From ECT2AJA-044 sp965262845 (GTDB lineage Bacteria > Bacteroidota > Bacteroidia > Flavobacteriales > ECT2AJA-044), in NCBI GenBank assembly GCA_965262845.1, contig CBDHFX010000002.1, positions 1,674,001 through 1,738,000 of the forward strand: a DNA stretch of 64,000 bases. The letters are read 5' to 3'. This document shows, in pieces, positions 1-9,752 of the stretch. Made by a program: the position numbers and the translations under genes. The notes under the pieces were generated by a model, which was not told the origin of the DNA, did no database searches, and saw nothing but the letters and a program-made list of their open reading frames with translations. Position 1 is the first letter of the stretch. Each line of letters begins with the position of its first letter.

Positions 1-1118
1 TCCTGATAGCCACCGCCCTGCTTTTCCCGGCAAATATTTTGCTGGCACAAGCCCACTCAGACGTCCGCTACGATGATCCTGCCCAAGACCATACCGAAGG
101 GCACGGAGAGGGGCATGGAGCAGAAAAGGAATTCAATGCGACCGGGATGATCATGCATCATATTGCCGATGCGCACAGATTTCACATAGCCGATTGGAAC
201 GGTCATCCGATCAGTCTGCCTCTTCCGGTGATCTTGTGGACAAACAACGGATTGGTCGTTTTTTCCTCTTCCAGGTTCCATCACGATACGGAGGGGCGCC
301 ATGTTGTTGAAGTGGGTCGGCAACGATTCGTGAACGTACACGAAACCATCTGCTATGCCAACGAAGAAGCGAATGACCAGGGCCAGTTCGTACATATGGA
401 TGCCGACCACCATGTGGCTAATGCCAGGCCGCTTGATCTATCCATCACGAAGAATGTGTTCAGCATGATGTTGTCCATGGCAATTCTCTTCTGGCTGTTC
501 CTCGGAACGGCCCGCTTTTACAGAAACGGCGCCGGTGGTGCGCCAAAGGGTATGGCGAAATTCATGGAGCCACTGATCGTATTCGTTCGTGACGACATCG
601 CCCGGCCTAATATTGGTGAAAAGGACTACCGCCGTTTTATGCCCTACTTATTGACGTTGTTCTTCTTCATCTGGATCAATAACCTGATCGGGCTTATCCC
701 CTTTTTCCCCTTCAGTGCCAACTACACCGGAAATATCGCATCAACCATGACACTGGCTGTGTTTACGCTTTTGATCACCAATCTAAGCAGTAAAAAATAT
801 TATTGGAAACACATTTTGACCCCTCCCTTACCGGTGGCCCTATGGCCCATCATGATCCCGATAGAATTGATTGGTATTTTGTCGAAACCGTTCGCTCTGA
901 TGATCCGTTTGTTCGCCAACATCACGGCCGGACATATCATCATTTTGAGCCTGATTTCGTTGATCTTTACTTTTGATACGGTGTTGATCGCTCCTGTTTC
1001 GGTAGCGTTCGTGTTGTTCATGAATGTGCTGGAGCTGCTGGTCGCTGCCCTGCAGGCGTACATCTTCACCATGCTCTCTGCCTTGTTCATAGGAATGGCA
1101 GTTGAAGAGCAACATTAA
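1..1118 (+). CDS. atpB: ATP synthase Fo subunit a (5' end outside window)
   Basis: Membrane subunit that forms the two proton half-channels against the c-ring. The frame is open from base 3, and its first residues (LIATALLFPANILLAQA) read as the end of a signal peptide, so the real start lies upstream of the window; the TTG at 39 is not the start. After the signal peptide comes a His/Glu/Asp-rich extracytoplasmic stretch, then about five hydrophobic segments. The essential arginine is in the motif ALMIRLFANITAGH (Arg codon 906-908). Long a-subunits with a cleavable leader and periplasmic extension are usual in Bacteroidota. It is followed by atpE after 36 bp, in operon order. Confidence 0.96.
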   Translation, partial: LIATALLFPANILLAQAHSDVRYDDPAQDHTEGHGEGHGAEKEFNATGMIMHHIADAHRFHIADWNGHPISLPLPVILWTNNGLVVFSSSRFHHDTEGRHVVEVGRQRFVNVHETICYANEEANDQGQFVHMDADHHVANARPLDLSITKNVFSMMLSMAILFWLFLGTARFYRNGAGGAPKGMAKFMEPLIVFVRDDIARPNIGEKDYRRFMPYLLTLFFFIWINNLIGLIPFFPFSANYTGNIASTMTLAVFTLLITNLSSKKYYWKHILTPPLPVALWPIMIPIELIGILSKPFALMIRLFANITAGHIIILSLISLIFTFDTVLIAPVSVAFVLFMNVLELLVAALQAYIFTMLSALFIGMAVEEQH

Positions 1119-1154
1119 TTTAAACCTGTTTACTAACTATAATTAACGTTCATT

Positions 1155-1358
1155 ATGACTGGATTAGCCGCATTGGGTGCCGGATTGGCCGCTATCGGAG
1201 CTGGATTGGGTATTGGTCTTGTGGGAGGGCAGGCCATGGGCGCCATTGCCCGTCAACCGGAAGCTACCTCTAAGATCCAAATTACTATGATCATCGCTGC
1301 TGCATTTGTTGAGGGGGTGGCTTTGTTTGCCGTGGTGGTATCTTTGCTGGTTGCCTGA
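1155..1358 (+). CDS. atpE: ATP synthase Fo subunit c
   Basis: Proteolipid of the rotor ring, 67 residues, two hydrophobic helices. The glycine-rich first helix (GAGLAAIGAGLGIG) and the polar loop RQPE are typical, and the ion-binding carboxylate is Glu53 in AAAFVEGVALF. The positions that hold Na+ ligands in sodium-type rings (Gln on helix 1, Ser next to the Glu) are Ile20 and Gly54 here, which argues for proton coupling. It lies between atpB and atpF on the same strand. Confidence 0.96.
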   Translation: MTGLAALGAGLAAIGAGLGIGLVGGQAMGAIARQPEATSKIQITMIIAAAFVEGVALFAVVVSLLVA

Positions 1359-1445
1359 TCACATTAGCACCGGATCATCGGCTGAACAGGGATGCCTGCA
1401 GCCGGTGATCTTTCAAAAAAATCGCTTCTTTAATCGTACACAAAC

Positions 1446-1940
1446 ATGGATTTAGTAACCCCGGGATTTGGCTTGGTCTTTTGGACGACCCTGTCCTTTT
1501 TGATCCTTCTGTTTCTCCTTCGCAAGTTTGCATGGCGGCCCATTTTGACCGCAGTAAACGATCGTGAAAAGTCAATTGAAGAGGCCTTGACCCAGGCGCA
1601 AAAAGCACGTGAGGAAATGGCCGGTTTGAAAGCAGACAACGAACGCATTCTGAAGGAAGCGCGTACTGAGCGCGACCAGATCCTGAAGGAAGCACGTGAA
1701 ATTCAAAACAACATGGTTGAGGCATCCAGGGAAAAGGCCAGGGAAGAGGCTAAAAGGATCCTGGCATCGGCTCGTGAAACTATTGAAAATGAGAAAAAAG
1801 CAGCCCTCCATGAATTGCGTAACACCGTTGGGTCGCTGGCGATCAGGATTGCAGAAAAAGTACTTCGCTCAGAACTCTCGAACACCGACAGGTCAAAAGA
1901 GCTGGCAAACGATTACCTGAACGACATCCCCTTTAGCTAA
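1446..1940 (+). CDS. atpF: ATP synthase Fo subunit b
   Basis: Peripheral stalk subunit, 164 residues. One N-terminal membrane helix (FWTTLSFLILLFLLRKFAW) is followed by a long Glu/Lys/Ala/Arg-rich coiled coil that links Fo to the delta subunit. The length is normal for the family. It is 87 bp after atpE and 6 bp before atpH. I see only one b-type gene, so the stalk is presumably a homodimer. Confidence 0.95.
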   Translation: MDLVTPGFGLVFWTTLSFLILLFLLRKFAWRPILTAVNDREKSIEEALTQAQKAREEMAGLKADNERILKEARTERDQILKEAREIQNNMVEASREKAREEAKRILASARETIENEKKAALHELRNTVGSLAIRIAEKVLRSELSNTDRSKELANDYLNDIPFS

Positions 1941-1946
1941 AAAGGA

Positions 1947-2504
1947 ATGAACTATTCACTGGTAAAGCAGCGCTATGCGAAGACATTACTTGATCTGGCC
2001 CTTGATCTGGATCAGGTCGGGGAGGTGCATGCGGATATGAAGCTGCTGCTTTCCACTGCTGCCGACAGTCGGGATCTGACCGTGATGCTACATAGTCCGG
2101 TCATCAAGCCAGACGACAAAGTTGCGGTGTTGACGAAACTCTTCAAAAACAGGATGTGCAACCTCTCTGTTCAATTTCTGGCCTTGTTGGCCAGAAAGAA
2201 AAGAGAAGAGCTACTCCTGGACATCGCTGATCGTTTCCTGGCACTTTATAAAGAACACCAGGGGATCAAAACCGCTTATTTGACGACCGCCCGGCAATTG
2301 GAGCCAGAGGTTCGTGGGCGTGTTATGGAACGCCTTTCCAGTCAGGTCCATGCTCAGGTTGAATTGGTTGAAAAGGTTGAGGATAATCTGATCGGCGGAT
2401 TTGTTCTCCGGTTGGATGACCAGCAAATTGATGCCAGTATGCGCGGGGCATTGAAAAAAATAGCCCGCGAGTTTGATGAAAATCTTTATGTAAAAGCGTA
2501 CTAA
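1947..2504 (+). CDS. atpH: ATP synthase F1 subunit delta
   Basis: Stalk cap (OSCP-like) subunit, 185 residues. The N-terminal helical domain starts LVKQRYAKTLLDLALD, and the C-terminal part carries the family pattern EDNLIGGFVLRLDDQQIDAS. It is tightly packed between atpF (6 bp upstream) and atpA (start one base after the stop), consistent with translational coupling. Confidence 0.94.
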   Translation: MNYSLVKQRYAKTLLDLALDLDQVGEVHADMKLLLSTAADSRDLTVMLHSPVIKPDDKVAVLTKLFKNRMCNLSVQFLALLARKKREELLLDIADRFLALYKEHQGIKTAYLTTARQLEPEVRGRVMERLSSQVHAQVELVEKVEDNLIGGFVLRLDDQQIDASMRGALKKIAREFDENLYVKAY

Positions 2505-2505
2505 T

Positions 2506-4080
2506 ATGGCCGAAATCAATCCTGCTGAAGTATCAGCAATCCTCCGGCAACAACTCGCTGGTCATAGATCAGAGAGCGAACTTCAGGAAGTCGGTACCGT
2601 ACTCCAGGTGGGTGATGGTATCGTTCGTATTTATGGTTTAGACAAGGTACAGTCCGGTGAGCTCATTGAGTTCGGGAATGGATTGCAAGGGATCGTATTG
2701 AACCTTGAGGAAGACAATGTGGGTGCCGTATTACTCGGACCTTCCACAGAGATCCGTGAAGGAAGCATCGCCAGGCGTACCAGACGTATCGCCTCTGTGA
2801 AAGTAGCTGAGGGCCTCCTGGGGCGTGTGGTGGACGGGCTTGGCAATCCGATTGACGGAAAAGGTCCGGTTGAAGGCACGTTGTTTGAGATGCCGATCGA
2901 GCGTAAGGCACCTGGTGTTATTTATCGTCAACCGGTAAACGAGCCGCTTCAGACAGGGATCAAAGCCATTGACTCCATGATCCCGATCGGGCGTGGTCAG
3001 CGTGAACTGATCATCGGCGACCGCCAGACCGGCAAAACGACCGTGGCAGTCGATACGATCATCAATCAAAAAGAGTTCTACGATCGCGGAGAGCCTGTAT
3101 ACTGTATCTATGTTGCTATAGGTCAGAAAGGGTCTACTGTTGCGGGAATTGCCAAAACCCTTGAGGAAAAAGGCGCCCTGGCCTACACCACCATCGTAGC
3201 CGCCAATGCTTCGGATCCCGCTCCAATGCAGTTCTTTGCCCCGTTCTCTGGTGCCGCGATCGGTGAGTATTTCCGCGATACCGGACGTCCGGCCCTGGTG
3301 GTATACGATGATCTGTCCAAGCAAGCCGTTGCCTACCGCGAGGTATCCCTGCTGCTTCGCCGTCCGCCGGGACGTGAGGCATATCCGGGAGATGTATTCT
3401 ATCTCCACTCACGCCTTCTGGAACGTGCGGCAAAGATCATCAACGACGATACTATCGCCGCTCAAATGAACGACCTTCCCGAAGTGCTGAAAGACCAGGT
3501 GAAAGGAGGCGGTTCCCTGACCGCCCTTCCGATCATAGAAACACAGGAAGGGGATGTTTCCGCGTATATCCCGACCAACGTGATATCGATTACGGACGGT
3601 CAGATCTTTTTGGAAAGTAACCTCTTTCTTTCAGGAGTACGCCCTGCAATCAATGTAGGCATCTCTGTGTCGCGTGTAGGAGGGGCTGCTCAGATCAAGG
3701 CGATGAAGAAAGTTGCCGGTACGTTAAAGCTGGACCAGGCTCAGTATCGCGAGCTCGAAGCCTTCGCGAAGTTTGGTTCGGATCTGGATGCAGCTACGAT
3801 GAACGTGATCGAAAAAGGTAAACGTAACGTAGAGATCCTGAAACAACCTCAGGGATCACCGGTGTCCGTGGAAGAGCAAATCGCCATCATCTATGCCGGT
3901 ACGAACGGGTTGTTGCGTAAGGTGCCGGTGGAAAAAGTGCGTGAATTCGAAGCTGAGCTAACCAGCTACCTACGCCAAAAACACCAGGACGTTTTGGACC
4001 GGCTGCGCGAGGGGGCCTGGAACGACGAGATCCAGGAAGTGCTTCAGGCCCTCTGTGCTGAGCTGACCGCCAGGTATTGA
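2506..4080 (+). CDS. atpA: ATP synthase F1 subunit alpha
   Basis: Non-catalytic nucleotide-binding subunit of F1, 524 residues. The P-loop GDRQTGKT is at residues 171-178, almost the E. coli position. The beta-barrel N-terminus, the central ATPase domain (including VYDDLSKQA and SVSRVGGAAQ, with the conserved arginine finger region) and the helical C-terminus are complete. The ATG is the first in frame after the atpH stop. Confidence 0.98.
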   Translation: MAEINPAEVSAILRQQLAGHRSESELQEVGTVLQVGDGIVRIYGLDKVQSGELIEFGNGLQGIVLNLEEDNVGAVLLGPSTEIREGSIARRTRRIASVKVAEGLLGRVVDGLGNPIDGKGPVEGTLFEMPIERKAPGVIYRQPVNEPLQTGIKAIDSMIPIGRGQRELIIGDRQTGKTTVAVDTIINQKEFYDRGEPVYCIYVAIGQKGSTVAGIAKTLEEKGALAYTTIVAANASDPAPMQFFAPFSGAAIGEYFRDTGRPALVVYDDLSKQAVAYREVSLLLRRPPGREAYPGDVFYLHSRLLERAAKIINDDTIAAQMNDLPEVLKDQVKGGGSLTALPIIETQEGDVSAYIPTNVISITDGQIFLESNLFLSGVRPAINVGISVSRVGGAAQIKAMKKVAGTLKLDQAQYRELEAFAKFGSDLDAATMNVIEKGKRNVEILKQPQGSPVSVEEQIAIIYAGTNGLLRKVPVEKVREFEAELTSYLRQKHQDVLDRLREGAWNDEIQEVLQALCAELTARY

Positions 4081-4111
4081 TCAATTAGGAATTGGATCAT
4101 CACTCCTGCTC

Positions 4112-4963
4112 ATGGCAAGTCTTAAGGAAATTCGGAATCGTATTTCATCGGTGAACAGCACCAGGCAGATCACCAGTGCGATGAAGATGGTCTCTGCTGC
4201 AAAGTTTAAGCGCGCCCAGGATGCCATTATCCAAATGCGTCCGTATGCCGAAAAACTGACCGGGATCCTGAGCCATTTAAGTGCTGGCCCAGACACTATT
4301 GAAAGTGTGTACACTGAAAAACGTGCGATCAAAAAGGTCCTGTTGGTCTCGATCAGCTCGAACCGGGGGCTCTGTGGCGCTTTTAACTCAAATGTGTTCA
4401 AAGCGACCCGCGAACTGGCCGATAAAACGTACGCCAATGCATCTGTGGAAGTCCTGCCCCTGGGTAAGAAAGCCGGAGAGCTCATGAAAAAGAACGGGTA
4501 CCTCATAAATAAGCTGGCCATAAACCCCTTCGATAATTTGACTTACGAAGAGACCGGTGCGATCGCCAACCAATTAATGGAGGCCTATGCCACAGGAGAA
4601 TACGACAAGGTTGTTATGGTTTACAACACCCTCAGGAATGCGGCTGTCCAAATCATAAGGAAAGAGTGCTTCCTGCCGATCGGGATCAGCGAAGAGGCGA
4701 CTGCAGATTATCTCTTTGAACCGGGCAGGCAGCAGATCATGGATCAGCTCATTCCTCAATGTCTGCGCACCCAGTTGTTCAAGGCCTTACTTGACTCCAA
4801 CGCTTCAGAGCATGGAGCACGGATGACGGCCATGCACAAAGCAACGGATAATGCGACCGAGCTCAGTAAGGAACTCCGCCTGACATACAACAAACTTCGC
4901 CAGGCTTCCATTACCAACGAAATCCTCGAGATCGTTGGAGGGGCGGAGGCGCTCAACAGTTAA
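4112..4963 (+). CDS. atpG: ATP synthase F1 subunit gamma
   Basis: Central rotor shaft, 283 residues. N-terminal helix MASLKEIRNRISSVNSTRQI and the signature SSNRGLCGAFN are present, and the C-terminal helix (NKLRQASITNEILEIVGGAEAL) matches the family ending. It is the last gene of this ATP synthase block. The catalytic beta subunit and epsilon are encoded about 35 kb away (39763-41601). Confidence 0.97.
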   Translation: MASLKEIRNRISSVNSTRQITSAMKMVSAAKFKRAQDAIIQMRPYAEKLTGILSHLSAGPDTIESVYTEKRAIKKVLLVSISSNRGLCGAFNSNVFKATRELADKTYANASVEVLPLGKKAGELMKKNGYLINKLAINPFDNLTYEETGAIANQLMEAYATGEYDKVVMVYNTLRNAAVQIIRKECFLPIGISEEATADYLFEPGRQQIMDQLIPQCLRTQLFKALLDSNASEHGARMTAMHKATDNATELSKELRLTYNKLRQASITNEILEIVGGAEALNS

Positions 4964-4978
4964 GTCCATCTATGTTGT

Positions 4979-6424
4979 ATGACGCTTCGCGCCCGCATTT
5001 TCCTTTCGATGATCGCCATCATACTCCTTTCGAGTATCCTCATGGCTTCCATCACTGTTTACCACTTCAAACGGGAAAACGAACAGTACCATCGTGAACG
5101 CCTCAAGAGAAAGGGGGATGCGATCCATACAAGCATTGACTATTTTCTGCAGCAGGACACAGACTTACAAGGAATGGACAGTATCACACCGCTATTCAAC
5201 GAAAAGATCTGCGAAGTGGCCGATGTCAACAATCTCGACATCCATATTTTTGATCTTCAGGGAGAACTGCTTATTTCGTCGAACACCATGTTGTTTGATC
5301 GCGGGGTGCTGAATAGTTCCCTTGATCCCGTTGTCCTCAACCGCTTGAGCAACGGAGAGAACAGGGTGTTGGTACAGCGCGATCTCGACACCAGCCATTT
5401 TCTTTCGACCTACGAATACCTGAGTAACTCAACCGGTGATCCTCTGGCGGTGATCAATGTGCCTTATTTTCAATCGGACAGCTTTCACAAGCGGGAATTG
5501 CGGGAATTCCTGATCTCCCTGGCAGAAATCTACGTTTTGCTCCTGATAGGAGCCGGATTTCTGGCCTATTTCCTCTCCAACTACATCACGTCATCCCTGA
5601 CGGCCATTAGGGCTCGTATCAAGGATATTCGTGTCGGAGGGCAAAACGAGCCGCTGAAATGGGATCAGGATGATGAGATAGGAGCTCTGGTGAAAGAATA
5701 CAACCGCATGCTGGGTGAGTTGTCTAAATCGGCGGAGCTTCTTGCAAAAAGTGAACGGGAAGGTGCCTGGAAGAAAATGGCCCGCCAGGTGGCGCACGAG
5801 ATCAAAAACCCGCTCACCCCAATGAAACTCACCGTGCAGCAACTGGAGCGAAGGCTCAGCAGGAACGATCCGGAGTTCGACACCAGGCTCAGGAACTTCA
5901 CGCAGACCCTCATTGAGCAGATCAACGCCCTTTCCAGCATCGCCTCGTCGTTCTCGGCCTTTGCTCAAATGCCGGCCCAAAACCACCGGGAGCTCGAACT
6001 CAACAGCACCCTGAAGAGCTGCACTGAGCTCTTTACACATCAAACCGTGAGGTTTGGATCGGAAGAACCAAACGAGGTGCTGATCATGGCCGACAAGGAG
6101 TACTTCATCCGCATAATGAACAACCTGCTCACAAACGCCATGCAGTCCATTCCAACAGATCGGAAAGCGAATATTGAAGTGCGGCTGCGGACCGATGGAG
6201 GCAAGGCCATCGTGGAGGTGCATGACAACGGCTGTGGTATTCCGGAGGATCAGCTGGAGCAGGTCTTCGAGCCAAATTTCACGACCAAGAGCAGCGGAAC
6301 GGGGCTTGGCCTGGCTATAGTGCGGAACATTGTCCAAACCTTCGGCGGCGAAATCACAGTCCGGTCTGAGGGAGGGGTGGGGAGTATTTTTACCCTGCAC
6401 CTCCCCCTCGCGGGGGGAATGTAA
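4979..6424 (+). CDS. Membrane sensor histidine kinase (NtrY-like), no adjacent regulator
   Basis: Two-component sensor, 481 residues. A first membrane helix (about 7-27) is followed by a ~150-residue extracytoplasmic sensing region, a second helix (about 178-200), a HAMP-type linker, and a DHp domain with the phospho-acceptor His273 in QVAHEIKNPLTPMK. The HATPase domain has the N box (NNLLTNAMQS), G1 (DNGCGIP) and G2 (GTGLGLAIV). It starts 15 bp after atpG and may be co-transcribed. No response regulator lies nearby, so its partner and signal are unknown. Confidence 0.9.
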   Translation: MTLRARIFLSMIAIILLSSILMASITVYHFKRENEQYHRERLKRKGDAIHTSIDYFLQQDTDLQGMDSITPLFNEKICEVADVNNLDIHIFDLQGELLISSNTMLFDRGVLNSSLDPVVLNRLSNGENRVLVQRDLDTSHFLSTYEYLSNSTGDPLAVINVPYFQSDSFHKRELREFLISLAEIYVLLLIGAGFLAYFLSNYITSSLTAIRARIKDIRVGGQNEPLKWDQDDEIGALVKEYNRMLGELSKSAELLAKSEREGAWKKMARQVAHEIKNPLTPMKLTVQQLERRLSRNDPEFDTRLRNFTQTLIEQINALSSIASSFSAFAQMPAQNHRELELNSTLKSCTELFTHQTVRFGSEEPNEVLIMADKEYFIRIMNNLLTNAMQSIPTDRKANIEVRLRTDGGKAIVEVHDNGCGIPEDQLEQVFEPNFTTKSSGTGLGLAIVRNIVQTFGGEITVRSEGGVGSIFTLHLPLAGGM

Positions 6425-6429
6425 AACCC

Positions 6430-6437
6430 TATCTTTG
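6430..6437 (+). promoter_or_regulatory. Bacteroidota -7 box before the crotonase gene
   Basis: TATCTTTG matches the TAnnTTTG consensus exactly and lies 23 bp before the ATG at 6461. No clear -33 TTG is visible at normal spacing. Confidence 0.4.
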
Positions 6438-6460
6438 TTCGGAGACTCAAAAAGAACGAT

Positions 6461-7240
6461 ATGACCTTCGAAACCCTTCTCTCCGACCTCAGGAACGGGA
6501 TCCTGACCGTTACCCTGAATCAACCCGATAAACTTAACGCCTTTAATTCAACCGTGTTAGCGGAGTTGCGTGCGGTGTTTGAGGAGGTATACGGAAACGG
6601 GAACATAACGGGGGTTATCATCACCGGAATGGGCGAGAAGGCCTTTGCTGCCGGAGCCGACATTAAGGAGATGAGCAGCTACAACCCGAAGCAAGGGAAG
6701 CATTTGGCAGCAAGTGGGCAGGAGCTGCTCTTTATGATCGAACGCTGCCCCAAACCGGTGATAGCAGCGGTTAACGGTTTCGCCCTTGGGGGCGGATGCG
6801 AACTGGCGATGGCCTGCCACATACGTATCGCTTCAGAAAATGCGACGTTCGGTCAGCCCGAAGTGAAGCTCGGCCTTACACCGGGTTACGGGGGATCCCA
6901 GCGCCTCGTACAGCTGGTCGGCAAGGGAAAAGCGCTTGAGCTGCTCATGACGGCAGATATGATCCCTGCAGACGAAGCGCTCCGGCTGGGCCTGGCCAAT
7001 CACATCGTGCCGCAGGCACAGCTCCACTCCTTCTGCTGCAAACTGCTCGAAAAGATCGCGACCAGGTCGCCGGTGGCCGTGGCAAGCGTGATCGAATGCG
7101 TGAACGCTTTCTTTGAAGAGGGAACCGATGGGTTCAAAAAGGAAGTGGAAATCTTTGAGAACTGCTTCAGATCCGGGGATTTCAAGGAGGGAACTTCAGC
7201 GTTTATGGAGAAGCGCAAGGCCAAATTCCCCGGAAGGTAA
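6461..7240 (+). CDS. Enoyl-CoA hydratase/isomerase family protein (crotonase)
   Basis: Predicted to hydrate trans-2-enoyl-CoA in fatty-acid beta-oxidation or a related acyl-CoA pathway; 259 residues, a normal crotonase length. The oxyanion-hole region (FAAGADIKEM, GFALGGGCE) is intact. Both catalytic glutamates expected in hydratases are present, Glu114 (GGGCELAMAC) and Glu134 (FGQPEVKLGL), 20 residues apart as in rat crotonase. That favours hydratase over isomerase-only activity; the acyl chain cannot be read from sequence. Confidence 0.9.
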   Translation: MTFETLLSDLRNGILTVTLNQPDKLNAFNSTVLAELRAVFEEVYGNGNITGVIITGMGEKAFAAGADIKEMSSYNPKQGKHLAASGQELLFMIERCPKPVIAAVNGFALGGGCELAMACHIRIASENATFGQPEVKLGLTPGYGGSQRLVQLVGKGKALELLMTADMIPADEALRLGLANHIVPQAQLHSFCCKLLEKIATRSPVAVASVIECVNAFFEEGTDGFKKEVEIFENCFRSGDFKEGTSAFMEKRKAKFPGR

Positions 7241-7243
7241 TGG

Positions 7244-8671
7244 ATGGATCCAATACGTAAATTCCTCGGCCAAACGGTTATTTACGGGCTCAGCTCAATC
7301 ATTGGGCGATTGCTCAACTTTCTGCTGGTGCCCCTGTACGTCAGCTTGTTCGATTCCGTTGAATACGGCAAGGTTGGTTACCTGCACGGGCTGGTCGTTT
7401 TTTTGATCGTGATGCTGACCTACGGCATGGAAACCACGTTTTTCCGCTTCCGTGAGAAAGACCACGATCCGAACAAGGTGTACAGCACCGGTGCCTGGTC
7501 GCTCGTTTTCACCAGTCTTCTTTTCCTCGTCCTGGCGCTGATCTTTCGCCAGTCCATCGCCACGGCAGTGCGGCTCCCCGACCACCCGGAATACATCAGC
7601 TGGTTCGCCTGGATCCTCGCCCTTGATGCTCTTGTTGCCCTGCCTTTTGCCCGTTTACGTGCCGAAGGAAAAGCTTTTCGGTTCGCCGTAGCCAAACTCA
7701 CCAACATTGGCCTCAACATCGGCTTCAACCTGCTTTTTCTCCTGGGCAAGGTTTTTTATGATCCCAGCATCGGTATCGGGTACATCTTTATTGCCAACCT
7801 CATCGCCTCCTCCATCACCTTTCTGCTGCTGCTTCCTGAAGTCCGCGGCCTCACGGCCGGATTTTCCCCTTCTCTGTGGAAGGAGATGATCCGCTACAGC
7901 TGGCCGCTCATGATCGCGGGGCTGGCCAGTGCGGTGAATGAGGTCGCAGATCGGCAAATCATGAATTTCATGCTGCCCGAAGATGAAGCCTTTCACCAGA
8001 TTGGGATCTACAGCGCCTGCTACAAATTGAGCGTCTTCATGACCCTTTTTATCCAGGCATACCGCTACGGGGCCGAACCTTTCTTCTTCGCTAAGGCCAA
8101 AGAACTCGACGCACGCGAAACCTACGCCGAACTGATGAACCTGTTCATCATCGCCACCGCTTTTCTCTTTGTCGGGCTCAACCTCTTTATCGGCCCAATC
8201 TCCCGGATCTTTATTCCGAACCCCGAATACCACGAAGGGCTCCATATTGTGCCGATCCTCCTGCTCGCCAATCTCTTTCTTGGCGTGTATATCAACCTGT
8301 CAATTTGGTACAAACTATCCGACAAAACCACCTACGGTGCTCTTATCAGTATCGTCGGAGCCATCATCACCATTTCGCTCAACCTCTGGGCCATCCCGGT
8401 CTATGGCTATACCGGCGCAGCCTGGGTAACGCTGGGTGCCTACGGCACGATGATGATGGTCTCGCTCCTTTGGGGCCTTCGGGTTTATCCGATCCCCTAC
8501 GACATCAAACGCATATTCGGATACCTCGGCCTGGCTATTGCGATCGTGTTGCTGGCACAGCGTATACTCAACGATCAATTAGGGTTTAACATCGCCCTAT
8601 TCATTATATTTGGGGCCGTTTTAGTGATCTTCGAGTATCGCTATCTTCGCCGTTGGGTGAATAAAGGATAA
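7244..8671 (+). CDS. Polysaccharide/lipid flippase, MATE/Wzx-like superfamily
   Basis: Integral membrane protein of 475 residues with about 12-14 hydrophobic segments in the pattern of the oligosaccharidyl-lipid flippase family. The start MDPIRKFLGQTVIYGLSSIIGRLLNF fits the family: a short basic cytoplasmic end, then helix 1. It follows the crotonase by 3 bp and precedes a sugar nucleotidyltransferase, so export of a lipid-linked glycan or envelope precursor is likely. The substrate is unknown. Confidence 0.83.
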   Translation: MDPIRKFLGQTVIYGLSSIIGRLLNFLLVPLYVSLFDSVEYGKVGYLHGLVVFLIVMLTYGMETTFFRFREKDHDPNKVYSTGAWSLVFTSLLFLVLALIFRQSIATAVRLPDHPEYISWFAWILALDALVALPFARLRAEGKAFRFAVAKLTNIGLNIGFNLLFLLGKVFYDPSIGIGYIFIANLIASSITFLLLLPEVRGLTAGFSPSLWKEMIRYSWPLMIAGLASAVNEVADRQIMNFMLPEDEAFHQIGIYSACYKLSVFMTLFIQAYRYGAEPFFFAKAKELDARETYAELMNLFIIATAFLFVGLNLFIGPISRIFIPNPEYHEGLHIVPILLLANLFLGVYINLSIWYKLSDKTTYGALISIVGAIITISLNLWAIPVYGYTGAAWVTLGAYGTMMMVSLLWGLRVYPIPYDIKRIFGYLGLAIAIVLLAQRILNDQLGFNIALFIIFGAVLVIFEYRYLRRWVNKG

Positions 8672-8744
8672 GATTGAGCGCTTTGGAAAAAAGTGAGCGG
8701 GGGGTTGGTGGATTTGGCTCTACCGGAATATAAAAACAACCACT

Positions 8745-9752
8745 ATGAAGATCATTATTCCTATGGCCGGCCGCGGGTCGCGTTTGCGTCCGCACACGCT
8801 TACCGTTCCAAAACCGCTGATCCCCATTGCCGGAAAACCGATCGTGCATTGGCTCGTGCAAGACATCGCCAAAGTAACCGGTGACGATATTGACGAAGTG
8901 GCCTTCATTATTGGGGATTTTGGAAAAGAAGTGGAAGCCCGGCTCCTATCCATTGCTGCAGACATTGGTGCCAAAGGGAGTATTTACTATCAGGGCGAAG
9001 CCCTTGGAACGGCTCACGCCATCTTATGCGCGGGTGACCGCCTTGACGGAAACATCGTGGTGGCCTTTGCCGACACGTTGTTCCGCACCGATTTCAAAAT
9101 TGACCGCAACAGTGATGGTGTCATCTGGGTAAAGCAGGTGGACGATCCCCGCGCTTTTGGAGTGGTGAAAATAAACGATGGGAATATCATCTCTGATTTC
9201 GTTGAAAAGCCCGGGGAATTCGTAAGTGACCTCGCCATCATCGGGATCTATTATTTTAAAGACGGCGCCTGGCTCAGGGAAGAACTTCAATACCTCATTG
9301 ATAATAACATCCGGGACAAGGGAGAATTCCAATTGACAACCGCCCTCGGGAACATGAAGCAAAAAGGAGCAAAATACCTTCCGGGTAAAGTGGACGACTG
9401 GATGGACTGTGGAAACAAGGATGTGACCCTTGAAACCAATGGAAAGATCCTCAGCTACCTACACGAAAGGGGACAGGGTTTGATCGATCCGTCTGCCACA
9501 GCCGAGAACTCGGAGATCATTCCGCCCTGTTTTATTGGGAAAAACGTGGTGATCAGGAATTCAACCATCGGTCCGAACGTTAGTCTCGGAAGTGGCAGCC
9601 GTGTCGGGAATTCCAGGATCAGCAATACCTTAGTGCAGGAAAATACCGTTATTGAAGATGCAGAACTCAACAACTCGATGCTTGGAAACAGGGTCCGCTA
9701 CCGTGGCGGATCCCAATCCATCAGCATCGGCGATTACAGCACTTTGCTTTGA
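8745..9752 (+). CDS. Sugar-1-phosphate nucleotidyltransferase (RmlA/GlmU type)
   Basis: Predicted to make an NDP-sugar from NTP and sugar-1-phosphate; 335 residues. The N-terminal Rossmann domain starts MKIIIPMAGRGSRLRPHTLT, with the G-x-G-x-R nucleotide-binding signature and the following KPLIPIAGKP. The last ~90 residues contain hexapeptide-like repeats (IIPPCFIGKNVVIRNSTIG) of a left-handed beta-helix, which usually mediates oligomerisation or acetyl transfer. It sits next to the flippase and two envelope lipoproteins. The exact sugar is not recognisable. Confidence 0.88.
   Translation: MKIIIPMAGRGSRLRPHTLTVPKPLIPIAGKPIVHWLVQDIAKVTGDDIDEVAFIIGDFGKEVEARLLSIAADIGAKGSIYYQGEALGTAHAILCAGDRLDGNIVVAFADTLFRTDFKIDRNSDGVIWVKQVDDPRAFGVVKINDGNIISDFVEKPGEFVSDLAIIGIYYFKDGAWLREELQYLIDNNIRDKGEFQLTTALGNMKQKGAKYLPGKVDDWMDCGNKDVTLETNGKILSYLHERGQGLIDPSATAENSEIIPPCFIGKNVVIRNSTIGPNVSLGSGSRVGNSRISNTLVQENTVIEDAELNNSMLGNRVRYRGGSQSISIGDYSTLL

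Noticed and set aside
1155..1358. Sodium-coupled c-ring
   Set aside because: The Gln and Ser ligands expected for Na+ binding are Ile20 and Gly54; only the glutamate is present.
2731..3408. Long antisense frames over core genes (also 5591-6523, 56446-57714, 60543-61580)
   Set aside because: Each lies opposite a well-supported conserved gene, has no recognisable domain, and is explained by codon structure of the real gene.
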